A stretch of DNA of 64,000 nt from Cerasicoccus frondis. GTDB lineage: Bacteria; Verrucomicrobiota; Verrucomicrobiia; Opitutales; Cerasicoccaceae. Under the pieces are notes generated by a model. The model made no database searches and was not told where the DNA came from. It saw nothing but the letters and a program-made list of their open reading frames with translations. The translations under genes and the position numbers were made by a program. Where the stretch lies: the NCBI GenBank assembly GCA_031296915.1, contig JAVDPC010000023.1, positions 42,405-106,404 of the forward strand, given 5' to 3'. Positions 58,201-64,000 of the stretch are shown in pieces (within the stretch, counting starts at the first letter, position 1; every line of letters starts with the position of its first letter).

Positions 58201-58601
58201 CCGCTATCAAACGGCTGAATGTAAAAATCGCCCCAGTTTGAAATGTATGCAGAGTCGCCAGTCTGACCTGATGGGATATACACCATAGCTTCTAATATAT
58301 ATGACTTCCCATCCGTTGGAATGAGCTCATCTGACAAAAGCGAGCAAGCGCCTGATGTTACGCCCGTATATTCAACCTTTAGAGCGTGATCTGCTCTATA
58401 TGCTACAACTGAAGAAATATTTTGCGTACAGCTATTTTGCGTCGCCCAAACTAAATTGTTGATTTCAAAATCGGAGCGCTGCTCATCTATCAGATTGGGT
58501 GGACTAGCCAATTGCACTTGGAAGTCATTGATCGAAATATCCGCAATTGCGCTCAATACTGAAGCCCAAATGAATAGGATTATAAGAGTTTTTAATCTCA
58601 T
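46287..58601 (-). CDS. Giant RHS polymorphic toxin (4104 residues)
   Basis: A secreted giant with signal peptide MRLKTLIILFIWASVLSAIA. The N-terminal about 1100 residues are beta-rich. A transglutaminase-like segment lies near 1120-1215 (SPVDQCALMVYILRYCGIPC, C1132). DPVDVVSGEFFEDAVDLTLS (about 1885) matches the start of an RHS/DUF6531 region, after which YD-type repeats run to about 3730. The shell closes with GYVHMGARPYDPQSGRFLSP and DPLG, the RHS core junction. The last 110 residues or so (about 3993-4104; YDYMFGNVTSGAHNTARS, STWQIMNDGVLRF) are probably the toxin. The immunity candidate begins one base later. Delivery route is unknown; no T6SS gene is present. Confidence 0.92.
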   Translation of the reverse strand: MRLKTLIILFIWASVLSAIADISINDFQVQLASPPNLIDEQRSDFEINNLVWATQNSCTQNISSVVAYRADHALKVEYTGVTSGACSLLSDELIPTDGKSYILEAMVYIPSGQTGDSAYISNWGDFYIQPFDSGLYDAPGVSNNDLVAFDEWFLIKTSGIITTDLSSDGRVQILLDDAPVGGFFYVDSVKLYSREIDDLTMIQAGSPLLISADVTSSSSMSRVEFFQRDIPIGYGELDANGDWVCEATALAPVRFQPDLGAGAIIGGSVLNGDFEIATDVNTYGYDINWIKWLESYAPSGWIIRSFPGNDLPPGSTGSQCISIENNAPAKWPSASDKEGNVSSTIRFWFLNWIVKRNILIPKTHYVIKFKAKKLSGNGHLEVGSGYYSWVYAYDEDNVGFHRDVEVYRDGVFQTSGMIENDNVWSEYEVRGYASTYRNKGVRDLVFGVDQRDSEWLVDDVELKFDIGGVSTGLNDFTALVINTDGDATEIAPFSIQSSGFFCSVNFQTRDTYSSAGMPVDYEADVGLAFGLRGSGIHYGWRRQNDEVLDFSAGASSNVTLNETGLLLRDEAGYENIWEIEVPPGRYSVTIPYSTDFLDDHNFGELSIEGQSYGYDQFDDTDGLVAIVDVVDGKLTLAPGETGMPAVWSLSVCQLFESQDSLHYIRGSGFLQSKNSFIVPLDGQTGIAPIVEEETSNSGYFHYSAVTRDHDIPSDGPIAFFGQLFGASPLYTENYYSFGLHTGEIRNVVETTSTNTYGEKAIWRPANSLNINNCLAFIPQGAEPLSVTVLNRTRYNWEYFIKYRVPTVEYYISDFGFKITVIDRETQEIAGNILVDEFLSGPEYEFDSEGNNHKFWVDWRDALISGNSIEVNVPDWDLYTRIKVMPPHEWGGSNKNISGGGTGTQNDTEFTQFLVLDHKATSDRYLYIVSARGWFQEWDTHEWYSAMVYRDENGVEEAVHNPLYAFSFSDRPHWYGVGVKPVFSQVPMPPHYQGLSQDELNSFVGFQFDSDGEYMLQYQNASSVSLDTQNDIDNLKSYLHDLDGASNAKLASSLFESPELRRHPVLDQFIEDNECDPLVLANFVQNNIGLSDYLSWGDQVEDDFNRASVSIGGLRQNAVTTYLYGSGSPVDQCALMVYILRYCGIPCGYVFPEKDSLFLSVDQFSNLVVTQLENTARTTSMIPINYPWVVAYIESEGRLVHLFPWLKDIEVIEGYDLYDKMPDEYSNASEWLYDFVHSAPGENGNLGVMQSEDGSYNKSLGLGYDQPLVLWPKFLEQKLAEEDSSISLDDIGNIVRNRSHFYEDWSAFPQPLSIEKISTLYESLKELGYEAFDTINIQFRDQEDVEDTNDAQHVYLEVGELPICDLLNRTIYFEYVGDELTCILGDFLPFYESGDAPDLSYYAGHYSNYTGFSTPESLPVAKTKPSTDREWSWDDGSEFDAADVFDSWSKRHLATVTVEDDSTIYLSVIERRDQRNASALRLNNYTDAFYDQNFWNSFLFSQSTSAELQDRGRLFRNGWGYTPGYYSLVFRNGLVGREMVDSRFKEFDRFQASSSLDYDTAPKDVSYGMKLHLQGLRYFQYESEFDILNRIYHKVNLISFTGQATFGLKLNSESDPVWPEVNIFSYGLGVSSNGTSRPDLLTTRTHAMRDFFIMNAAQGSAAEHYILREFWNTEYSYSTMRLLQLAEQYKRAGNGSGIQILDADNWGSIGSQYNLDTSPLWPHVSAIFASDPWSDYAVTYSTPGNINAGNGIYASGLAPISYSGAFGGYITSPVNVDIAKGGLTPEQLEYLEVVDGVTVNSDGQLVPINAQGEQTIAYFAAQADQGGDFNSAQIPPSDVEVADNVMNSTQATAGAQSPDADSDVEQLALENRDTGLSTPVTNPQDNNNSSVSDPVDVVSGEFFEDAVDLTLSGPFPIQLRRNYSSQNPLPGVFGYGWNSNFNFDLTFTDKDTDDDQEYVYAGEMNGTVVVYEKDDTDGKWYVSTEKNPGFSNDSSRGMGANANYYAQYIEKSQTTLNRDIDGDGVDESVFVYTLYGRGGSVREFYVRSFPIVGSQTTINRERPYLGLWKDNRGNTLSFYYEEDDTRSGYGRIKKILGSNGNWLGLRYDRYLRISEAFTSDSRRVTYEYDGYGDLVKVTLPDHSEIEYEYGREDWVWKTITLPVGEYYQGDMDRVVFVCDYDTTPNPDYADGSFRNVTIYESDTGIENGVTLSFDVTLVESYGVDTSGTDVYTQTLEARDADGNVVTTDGVELYIQGNSWKSVALPSSYTVTENTLLRFEFTNSIEAEFHAIGLDDDANALDDGLQRFIWFHGTQGTGIGTIDDYYGVYRPGGYYSDHLIDRILKPEGRTLVNTYDDERRVVSQESTVGENGELLRIATYAYDHTTASPNPITGSTKVYDVFNDPAANPGANYTLYEYTDGLITKIEDTLGQEILTDWFMPGEEAKTGYFPRSIEQRTNKRGVVTNYQYDSRGNPVQVQQIGEFTGDGVLDQRTSQTVYNDQDLPVVQTGPLETPEEDRLSTVYGYHSGADQEYLPWFTLYFKGGNIDGEAIANGLLLSLDSYQYESVTDGDRFANGLLERVVSGADIYLANGSVIEYENNAWGFPVSSIAYANPTTSGGAVSADQDNDIVTTFEVNRRGEVVKVIDQSGNETRFTYDDMGRQLTEDHFFASDPVKSVASSRTYYNQNGEVSWVDGPRKEVQDYVQNIYDHAGRLSSQITWLSEASPDGSGVETAPYSEYYLGQAITQYRYDGFGNLLQTKDPNGNYSLMEYDSIGQVTRIEHYDGGTEQLMHFDEFEYEPGGEVTRTFSQGGLVAEASYNDDGALIWAKSPAGSVMKKEYYLDGRLRKEILPNKAYWLTYYNQGATGLETQKEFFDPSGKSLGVVVVEANSRGNAISQTDLEGYVSTSTYDALGRVLSASGPPAEGSDYPAQSTTYDYGNYGLTVTATNALGESVRSYSDSLGRTLKTESLDVSENVINQVEYRYDPNHQWVETISGLNESDADVQTRQRVFTDTRGQVVLSWMIEDDLEDPVAYEYAINTYDKNGNLITAQDPLRQNTNFEYDGLGRLVKSILPDDAMTELRYNDLGLVSQRIMPGGLTWNAAYDHFGRLIEEKLTNQGETSRHFTYDFYASQAAWTAGMPKTVNDVLRQQTTQMASYDAFGRPLQMDMNGATGIEGLSKLYRYDLRGNLIECSTDYENANLEDTVIERAYDGYSRLKHEETFVMSQSTGKIELAYDAAGRRLGLDHSGSSIVDYGYHADGRLATVTEKIAANNVFSFEYGANGLLLSRTNPWTTVEVLKRDLRGRVLDTSVQALGVPGITDVLNESLTWREDSKLEQYAAERYGNFAGGGAIWSETGDDARRYVYNVRGQLTSETYSTTVGQLETLHYGFDADKMGVLIAVEASDDSSVTDRWAIPNGQLDPFFRMEQESLDGLAVDIAGVAQGAANLSLSLETLSGAGGSVTSTQTINQVKFDSSDPTGAWSASLDLPSGDYRLQASAGHPASDYAQTASQDFSIGASSPYASDSFIESTYDDAGFTTQRSWLSGGSVVLTQTFTWDVRGNLLKVATRDVNGDGEDFVAVFDGAGRRVKTQQIPVVANVAQSSGVFQLESLYDPTVQFLEIGVSINDAPMIWKIYGPDLNGGYGGLQGIGGLEAIIDSQTDDITVPVGDFFGHVVAWIEVESGDDTLQWNDALLAGYGPRPGMTWKVLGDTNDAATTTNLVEAHLWRGYRLDPTGYVHMGARPYDPQSGRFLSPDPLGHEASMDLYNYANGDPINLVDPTGRGANRTKPDANSPGDPTQQSFSLIDQLLYGSPEAKADWQAAEELNANSNFTIQQAYALTSGFSAGDSSGLTVGDVLEHYGFSSDSSYAEVTEIIGGLPRQSVNVILNSLGVQPTRAGDPMQGGIIEGGFTQELADFRNNFQASNAVFKALAPDNEQWLQVTYAAYTWLGDFAFDIGTGFGLTSFAKAAATSMLRGATYADDAGRAIVQIDPGKYDYMFGNVTSGAHNTARSIENMQQLNRIGIFDNEAGRSLIKGHFFGAANDPYRITSEFSKVLPNGERAFFQTRSSFLQGPNGALQLDSTWQIMNDGVLRFNTFIPIGR

Positions 58602-58633
58602 TGTAATTTAAAACATTAAGAAAGTGAGTTGAG

Positions 58634-58677
58634 CGCTGATGATCAGCGGATTCATATGAAGTGGCTCATATGAAGTG
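58634..58677. repeat. Hairpin and direct repeat between companion and RHS genes
   Basis: CGCTGA-TGA-TCAGCG (58634-58648) is a perfect small hairpin. It is followed by two copies of TCATATGAAGTG (58652-58663 and 58666-58677), spaced 14 bases apart. Either an attenuator before the RHS gene or a binding site; there is no U-run. Confidence 0.5.
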
Positions 58678-58690
58678 CGCGTCGCTTCTC

Positions 58691-60358
58691 CTAAAGCATC
58701 TCGTTTGCGATTGGTGATATGATCGCGAGGGTTATGTCATCACTCAGCGATAAGTCATTCGGGTCATCTGTCGTTAATAAGCTCCCCGATTCTTCTAATT
58801 CCCAATCATCCAAAATCCCATCGGAATCACGATCGCTCAGAATACCATACCGAGCTTCATAGCTTTGCGTTAAAGCGATGATTTGGTCATGCGTTAGCTC
58901 CCGGTCAAAATAGAGAATTTCCAGAAATTTGGCGCCAAGCGGAGTGGAAGCTGAATCGCCAAACTTCAAACCACTGCCGAAATTTGCGGCCCCAACATCA
59001 GCCATTTGACCGACCAGTACGCCGTTCTTGTAAATGTATCCACCCTCACCCTGAGCATCGTAGGCGATGATGAAAACGTGCCACAGGTCACTTTCAAACA
59101 GGTCTGAAGGCAACTGCCCATTTTGACCATCGTAGGGGAAGAGAAAGTTTGCACTGCTTCCTTCAAAATACAAATTGCCGCTGGATACAGCACGACCTCC
59201 GACAGTTGCGCTGCCGTATGCTTCTAAAGAAAATTGAAGCTGAGCTGAATCGGCTCCCAGCAATGCCATGCCAGACTGCCCCGATGGCAACGAAGTAGGG
59301 CAAAAAGCCACAATTAGTGTAAAGTCGCCTTGCGCACCGTCGATACCAGTCGTCTTCAGCATGTCATTGACACCGTCAAAATTCACCAAATCTACACCAC
59401 CCGGACCATTAGCTGAAATCGCAGGGCGTTCATCTGCTTGCTCTGGGAGTAAGTCGTTCTCAAAACCAGATTGATCTTCCCAGGCGTCAACAGGATCACC
59501 GACGAGGCCAAATAAGCTCGATACAAATAAAATCGCTCCATCAATAATCCCGTCACTATCAGAATCCCAAGCGAGCGGATTTGTTCCTAATGCAGATTCT
59601 GCTTCGTTACTTAGACCATCTCCATCATAGTCGAGGTAGAGGTGCGAATCACTGATTACGGCGTTTGATCCGAAGTATTGGTATTCCCAATCATCCGCGA
59701 TACCGTCTCCGAATATTTGTAAGTCCCAGTCAATGATTTCGGCGTCGACACTCCCCGCACTAAAAGACGACAAATCCCAACTAAACAAGTATTTTGTCTG
59801 TCCCACTAAGGCAAGGTCTGCATTCGTTACCGTGGAGTCGTCTAGCCACGGATAATGCGGGGAATTGTCAACAATTCCTTGCGACATATCCGTTTCATCT
59901 AAATGCATACCAGCAGGCCAACCTCCATTAGCGGTTGTCTCGCTAAATCCCAGTGCTGCAAGTCTTCGGTAATACAAATGACTTACATTCTTTAACTGCC
60001 CTAAATTTACTGCAGATAAATTTTCAGGAGTCACCGTGACAAAACTATCAACAAGATTATTAATATCATCTCCAGCACCGCCTACATCGATATAGAGAGC
60101 ATCCAATTCATCTCGCGCTTTGCTGGCAAAAAATTTCAATTGCCCCAATAAAAGTGGTGAGTAGTTGCCCTCCTCCCCTGGTTGACCGCCTGAGCCTAGT
60201 TTCGTGACATCGACCAAACTATCTGCGGAATCAGCATCATACCACCATTCGGGGTAATAGGTTGGCCAATTAGTGGGCACATTAGCGTGCAAAGAGGAGC
60301 ATGCCATACTAAGTAGGCATAATTCCCACCATCCTGTTACTTTTGGGTTCAAATTCAT
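58691..60358 (-). CDS. LamG/thrombospondin-type-3-like protein with NLGQLK motifs
   Basis: A 555-residue secreted protein. The N-terminus (CLLSMACSSLHA) looks like a signal peptide. Residues about 60-200 have three copies of a short motif: SPLLLGQLKFFASKA, VNLGQLKNVSHLYY and LALVGQTKYLFSWDL. A calcium-binding-type repeat (DYDGDGLSNEAESALGTNP, DSDSDGIIDGA) precedes a LamG-like domain (about 300-510; WHVFIIAYDAQGEGGYIYKN). A second DRDSDGILDDWELEESG repeat ends the chain. Directly upstream of the RHS gene on the same strand. Possibly the surface anchor or assembly partner of the RHS shell. Confidence 0.75.
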   Translation of the reverse strand: MNLNPKVTGWWELCLLSMACSSLHANVPTNWPTYYPEWWYDADSADSLVDVTKLGSGGQPGEEGNYSPLLLGQLKFFASKARDELDALYIDVGGAGDDINNLVDSFVTVTPENLSAVNLGQLKNVSHLYYRRLAALGFSETTANGGWPAGMHLDETDMSQGIVDNSPHYPWLDDSTVTNADLALVGQTKYLFSWDLSSFSAGSVDAEIIDWDLQIFGDGIADDWEYQYFGSNAVISDSHLYLDYDGDGLSNEAESALGTNPLAWDSDSDGIIDGAILFVSSLFGLVGDPVDAWEDQSGFENDLLPEQADERPAISANGPGGVDLVNFDGVNDMLKTTGIDGAQGDFTLIVAFCPTSLPSGQSGMALLGADSAQLQFSLEAYGSATVGGRAVSSGNLYFEGSSANFLFPYDGQNGQLPSDLFESDLWHVFIIAYDAQGEGGYIYKNGVLVGQMADVGAANFGSGLKFGDSASTPLGAKFLEILYFDRELTHDQIIALTQSYEARYGILSDRDSDGILDDWELEESGSLLTTDDPNDLSLSDDITLAIISPIANEML

Positions 60359-60412
60359 ATAATCATATAAACAAGCTAAATCCAGGTCAGTGAATACAGA
60401 GATTTTGCGTCT

Positions 60413-61087
60413 TTACTCTGCTGTGAATGGCCCCATTTGGATATCTCCCGAATGCTCATCGGCGATGAAAGTAGATGCGTAGATCGCTTTTTTAACGCTT
60501 ACATCCCCTGTCTCATAAACGATAAGGGCATTGCTGCGTTCCTCGGGATCGCTCGCAACCCCATTACCGTTTCCAACAACGAGCACTCGAGCTGGTTCAC
60601 CTGATACAGTGGTTGTATCGTTGTAAGCTCCTATAACTATTTGATAGTCCTGATCGTTGATTAAACCACGACCAATGGTCTGCGTCAGCCATGCCGAGTT
60701 GACTACATAGTTATTATATCCAATTGCCTGATTAGCATAGCCGTAAACTGTATTGTGCATACCAAGTGCAATGTTGTTCGTATAGGATACGGTGTTAGCG
60801 TATCCAATCGCAGCCAGGACATCGTCTTCATTACCGGTACTATTTAGTTCACCAAAAACAAACACTGTCTCATTCTCTTCTCCGATATCGTTAGCTTTTC
60901 CAACAACGAAGACGTTTTGATTTGAGCCATCCATAGTGTTATTATTTCCAATGGCACCATTGTAAGCACTATCCACCGTGTTATTGCTTCCTATGTTTAA
61001 CGATGTGTCGACAACTACACCCTCTGTAGTAGACACCAAAATAAAAGTAGCTAGCGCAAGTGAAGTGTTTAATTTACAGGTATTCAT
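60413..61087 (-). CDS. YadA-head-like beta-roll protein
   Basis: A 224-residue protein with signal peptide MNTCKLNTSLALATFILVST. The rest is a series of short repeats such as IGNNNTMDG, IGYANTVSY, ALGMHNTVYG, AIGYNNYVV and VVGNGNGV. This G-x-x-N-x-V/A pattern is that of the YadA-type head of trimeric adhesins. It lacks the C-terminal YadA anchor barrel, so how it is held at the cell surface is unclear. It lies between the 222-residue protein (start 61775) and the LamG protein on the same strand. Confidence 0.7.
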   Translation of the reverse strand: MNTCKLNTSLALATFILVSTTEGVVVDTSLNIGSNNTVDSAYNGAIGNNNTMDGSNQNVFVVGKANDIGEENETVFVFGELNSTGNEDDVLAAIGYANTVSYTNNIALGMHNTVYGYANQAIGYNNYVVNSAWLTQTIGRGLINDQDYQIVIGAYNDTTTVSGEPARVLVVGNGNGVASDPEERSNALIVYETGDVSVKKAIYASTFIADEHSGDIQMGPFTAE

Positions 61088-61109
61088 TATAGATTTTAGT
61101 TAAAATTCA

Positions 61110-61775
61110 CTACCGATTCGCTTGCTCATTGAGGAGAGCATCTAATTGACGAATATGCTCTTGCGGTGAAAGGTGCTGATTGTAGATGGCGGCGCGTTGA
61201 AGTTGAAAAAGAGTAAACTCTGATCGAATAATCATTGCTTTAGGTGAATCACTGCGATTGGGATCAGGCCCGCCAAATTTGTTACGGTTTTGTGCGATAA
61301 ATAGGTCCACTCGTTTAATCTGCTCCTGCGGCGTCTGTGAACTATCAATAATGTCGGCATAAGCGCGAAAAAGGCCTTCAAGTTCCCGCTCATCTTGGCT
61401 CATCTCCGCTAGCCCGGCGAGCCGTCGATCAGAAATAGCAAGCAGGTCCACCTTATCGGTCTGTGAATGAGAAACGATTTTCAGGAAAAGTTCTTTCTGC
61501 GCCTCTACAGCAGTGTCTATTTGGCGGATATGCTCCTCAGGGGATAGCTCAAGGGCGAATATGCGATTTAACTCGCCTACCATCTGTTCATTGTAATTCT
61601 TTTTGACGATACGCGAATCCGCTAATACCATGGCTTGCTCCGAGGTAGTAGACTCAACTTCATCCGTCATGGGCTCTACTGAAGAAACTGCCTGAGCCTC
61701 TATACAAATACCCAGCAAAGCCCCCAATAGGAAAGTTGAGCATCGTGTTACGAGGTTAGACAGACTTAAATGCAT
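61110..61775 (-). CDS. Secreted protein with three EHIRQ-type repeats
   Basis: A 221-residue protein starting at ATG 61775 with a signal peptide (MHLSLSNLVTRCSTFLLGAL); a longer frame to 61895 exists, but its extra residues look non-coding. The mature chain is helical and contains three copies of a motif: SPEEHIRQIDTAV, TPQEQIKRVDLFI and SPQEHIRQLDALL, each about 70-100 residues apart. No known family. It is the first gene of the minus-strand RHS operon. Confidence 0.65.
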   Translation of the reverse strand: MHLSLSNLVTRCSTFLLGALLGICIEAQAVSSVEPMTDEVESTTSEQAMVLADSRIVKKNYNEQMVGELNRIFALELSPEEHIRQIDTAVEAQKELFLKIVSHSQTDKVDLLAISDRRLAGLAEMSQDERELEGLFRAYADIIDSSQTPQEQIKRVDLFIAQNRNKFGGPDPNRSDSPKAMIIRSEFTLFQLQRAAIYNQHLSPQEHIRQLDALLNEQANR

Positions 61776-62511
61776 CGAGCCAAAACACCGTACCGGAAAC
61801 TTACTAGCGAACAATACGCAAAAATACCTAGCTATACCTTTCATAACTATTCCGTGATTAACATTGACCAATACAGACCAAACTGAAGCGGTCAAGGATA
61901 ATAACCAGTTTATTTATAACCAACGACAAGAAAATAATTGTGACGTTTTTGTGACATTTTATAAATTCCCGTCTTTAAGCAAACTAACTTCAGCAAAACC
62001 ATTCCAGGGAACCGACTTTGCCAAGTAGGCGCCTTCCCGAGCAACTCATCGCCATAACAGACGCAGTTGCACCCACCCTGCCCCGCAGTAACGCGGGTTT
62101 GATGTAAAAAAGAAATAGTGGCTCAAGCTCAAGCGTCCTCCCCCGCCAGCCGAAACTATGCAGCGATTGCCTTAGGCAAACTCTCAAAACCAATCACAAA
62201 ACATGCTCCGTATTGCAGGCTCCGATTAATACTCTTGCATGATCTAAACTACCTTCGGTCGCCTGCTTTCCCGGCCAAGCGGGAAAGAATCGTGCCATCC
62301 CTGCGCTTCTAGCCGTCAAGGTCGTGTTTGGGCGCCCGCTTGTGCAGCTTAGTCGGCTCCGCACCTCGCTTCCGCGCTTAAAGCGCAAAAACCTCCACCT
62401 GGACTGCGGCCCAAAGGCCATCGCTCCGGGAACGCTTTCGCGTGCGCTCGCCGCTTGGCAGGGAAAAACAGGCGAACCAACAACGGGAGCCGTAACCAAA
62501 GGAGCATAACC
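61776..62511. other. Intergenic region between RHS operon and ardC
   Basis: 736 bp divergent region with no convincing gene. An AT-rich stretch (61896-61990) probably carries the RHS-operon promoter. GC-rich hairpins lie closer to ardC: CTTTCCCG/CGGGAAAG (62266-62287) and GCGCTT/AAGCGC (62374-62386). AAAGGAG sits about ten bases before the ardC ATG. Confidence 0.55.
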
Positions 62512-63384
62512 ATGAAACAATCCAAATCCGCTTATGACCGCGTAACTGAGCGCATCATCGATCTACTTGAACAGGGCGTTTGTCCATGGCGTAGGCCGTG
62601 GCAGACATTGAACATTCGCCCTCAGAACTTCTCATCGGGACATGAGTATTCGGGCGTTAACCTATTCCTGTTAAACGCGATGGGCTTTCAGGCTCCCCTT
62701 TTCATGACTTTCAAGCAGGTCAGGGACAAGGGCGGCCAAATCATTAAAGGCAGCAAGGGTTTTCCTGTCGTTTATTGGGGAACGATTCGCGTCGAGGACG
62801 AACACGCCAAAAGCGAAAAGAACCGCACCAAGGAAATTCCATTTCTAAAACATTTCACAGTATTTAACGCCGCGCAAATCGAAGGCATTGACTTTCCGAC
62901 GCCGGAGCCTCCCAACCAGACGGAGTTCCAGCCCATTTTGGCTGCGGATCAGATTGTCACCCAATGGGAGGATCGACCTGAAATCCGGGAAGACCGTGGT
63001 CGAGCTTGCTATAACCCGTTGATTGATGTCGTGGAAATGCCCAACCGAAGCAGCTTCATCTCGCCGCAGGAATACTATTCGACGCTCTTCCATGAGCTGG
63101 GCCATTCAACCGGAGCCAAGCACCGACTGGCCCGAAAGTTCGGCAAACGTTTCGGCGATAATCACTATTCTCGTGAAGAATTAATTGCCGAGATGACCTC
63201 AGCATTCCTTTGCGCCGAATGCGGTATCGACAACAGCGTGATCGATAACCAGGCCACTTACCTGAGCGGGTGGATTAAGACGCTGAAGGGCGACAGCAAG
63301 CTGGTTGTCATCGCCGCCAGCGCTGCACAAAAAGCCGCCAATCTGATTCTGGGAAATGTGGAGACTGAGAGTAAAGCGGCATAG
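62512..63384 (+). CDS. ArdC-like antirestriction protein with zincin domain
   Basis: A 290-residue protein. The N-terminal half (SAYDRVTERIIDLLEQGVCP, WRRPW) matches the ArdC ssDNA-binding domain. The C-terminal half carries H194-E-L-G-H198 (FHELGHSTG), a zinc metallopeptidase motif, as in plasmid and conjugative-element ArdC proteins that protect incoming DNA from restriction. The start ATG at 62512 has a strong Shine-Dalgarno (AAAGGAG); an earlier in-frame start is not supported. Most relatives lie on mobile elements, so this points to an integrated element extending to the right of the window. A terminator follows 27 bases after the stop. Confidence 0.88.
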   Translation: MKQSKSAYDRVTERIIDLLEQGVCPWRRPWQTLNIRPQNFSSGHEYSGVNLFLLNAMGFQAPLFMTFKQVRDKGGQIIKGSKGFPVVYWGTIRVEDEHAKSEKNRTKEIPFLKHFTVFNAAQIEGIDFPTPEPPNQTEFQPILAADQIVTQWEDRPEIREDRGRACYNPLIDVVEMPNRSSFISPQEYYSTLFHELGHSTGAKHRLARKFGKRFGDNHYSREELIAEMTSAFLCAECGIDNSVIDNQATYLSGWIKTLKGDSKLVVIAASAAQKAANLILGNVETESKAA

Positions 63385-63411
63385 TTGATCTAAACCTTAC
63401 AGGAGAAAGAG

Positions 63412-63434
63412 AGCCCCGGCCTGAAGCCGGGGCT
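63412..63434 (+). terminator. Intrinsic terminator of ardC
   Basis: AGCCCCGGC-CTGAA-GCCGGGGCT: nine perfect pairs with a 5-base loop, followed by a short T-rich tail (TTCATT). Very good terminator, about 27 bases after the TAG stop. Confidence 0.85.
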
Positions 63435-63472
63435 TTCATTGTCGATCATTCTAATGGGCACTTCGCCAATCA

Positions 63473-63661
63473 TTAGATATCCCGGAGGACGTTGAATACG
63501 GCATCTGCTGGACTCATGCCCTGTGACAAGTCACGATATATTCGATTGGCCGGCAGGCCGCTAAAAATCTTGCTGCGATTCTGCACACGGAATCGGTCCA
63601 GCCTGGAGCCAATTGAGGCGACGCGAATATTCTTGGTCGATTGATTCTTGGAATTTTGCAT
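63473..63661 (-). CDS. Small hypothetical protein (62 residues)
   Basis: From ATG 63661 a basic 62-residue protein ends in LPANRIYRDLSQGMSPADAV and FNVLRDI. Its composition (Arg, Ser, Lys-rich) is coding-like. The frame extends further upstream to 63973, but that part reads as non-coding. It converges on ardC across the terminator. No family recognised; a small mobile-element protein is plausible. Confidence 0.4.
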   Translation of the reverse strand: MQNSKNQSTKNIRVASIGSRLDRFRVQNRSKIFSGLPANRIYRDLSQGMSPADAVFNVLRDI

Positions 63662-64000
63662 AATAATTTTGGGTTCACTAGGAAATACGTATCGAGCCAG
63701 TGGCTTTTCGGTCTGAATGCAATTTTCGGCTAAATAAATTGATCCGAATCCCGACTCAAGCGCGATGAGGCCATATCCGCTGCTGGTCAACCTGCCAGCG
63801 CGGTTTCCACCTACTAGCGGAGCCTCCGCGCTTCGATTGACTGCGGGCGCTGAGATATGGCGAGAGGAATCGCACGAGCCGGGAATCGGCTCAACAATAC
63901 CAGCCAAAGGAGATTGCTCATGCCCACCAAACAGCATTCCGATGAACGATGTTCTCAACGAATTGTTAACCAATTTTTGCTATCGTGAACCCAAGGAGTA
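63662..64000. other. Right edge of window, no clear gene
   Basis: No coding frame with recognisable sequence. The final bases CCAAGGAGTA contain a strong Shine-Dalgarno-like AAGGAG that may belong to a plus-strand gene starting just beyond the window. Confidence 0.5.

Noticed and set aside
62194-62511. Genes on either strand between the RHS operon and ardC
   Set aside because: Frames up to 108 codons exist but lack start signals and look like by-products of high GC content.
63473-63973. 166-codon minus-strand frame as one gene
   Set aside because: Only the last 62 codons look coding-like; the first 100 have irregular composition.

Overview
The window looks like a chromosomal segment of a marine member of the Verrucomicrobiota, probably Opitutales-like (Puniceicoccaceae or Coraliomargaritaceae). 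This is inferred from gene content only: a PEP-CTERM protein, DUF5069, two sulfatases beside GH16/GH1 enzymes, a very large prepilin-like protein of the kind seen in Verrucomicrobia, and a giant RHS protein with an NLGQLK-motif companion. No rRNA gene or complete tRNA gene was seen.

Layout. 0-5.2 kb holds housekeeping genes: a partial TPR-like membrane protein, a DUF456 protein, coaD, a NIF3-like gene and aroQ. A 272-bp palindromic element abuts the DUF456 gene. 5.2-19.9 kb is a complete assimilatory nitrate cluster, mostly on the minus strand: the ABC transporter nrtABCD, a DmsB-DmsC-type membrane anchor, NasA, NirA and a CysJ-type flavoprotein, plus a NasS-like sensor divergent from a LysR regulator. 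Both operons are preceded by near-consensus sigma-54 promoters, and each has an ATGAAT-type dyad at exactly the same distance upstream. 20-23 kb returns to housekeeping genes (aroA, DUF5069, lipB), followed by a gene-less stretch with four 23-bp tandem repeats.

23.8-43.7 kb is a polysaccharide-use region: two sulfatases, a sodium/solute symporter, a two-gene prepilin-like cassette, two GH1 beta-glucosidases, two GH16 endo-glucanase-type enzymes and a PEP-CTERM beta-repeat protein. The two most unusual proteins lie here. One is a GH1 enzyme with intact catalytic glutamates fused in frame to an AraC-type DNA-binding domain. The other is a GH16 enzyme whose catalytic domain is split by a DNRLRE/CBM96-like module that reads in circularly permuted order.

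43.7-64 kb is accessory. A 1.9-kb gene-less zone carries a perfect 43-nt palindrome, a tRNA-3'-end-like remnant and two IS66 transposase remnants facing away from each other. A minus-strand operon then encodes a triple-motif secreted protein, a YadA-head-like protein, a LamG/NLGQLK protein, a 4104-residue RHS polymorphic toxin and two small candidate immunity proteins. The window ends with an ArdC-like antirestriction/zincin gene and its terminator, which suggests an adjoining mobile element.

Working model: nitrate is imported by NrtABCD and reduced by NasA with electrons probably drawn from quinol through the membrane anchor; nitrite is then reduced by NirA with electrons from the NADPH flavoprotein. 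In the glycan region, extracellular GH16 enzymes would release beta-gluco-oligosaccharides, GH1 enzymes would finish them, and the GH1-AraC fusion is a candidate sensor-enzyme regulator of the locus.
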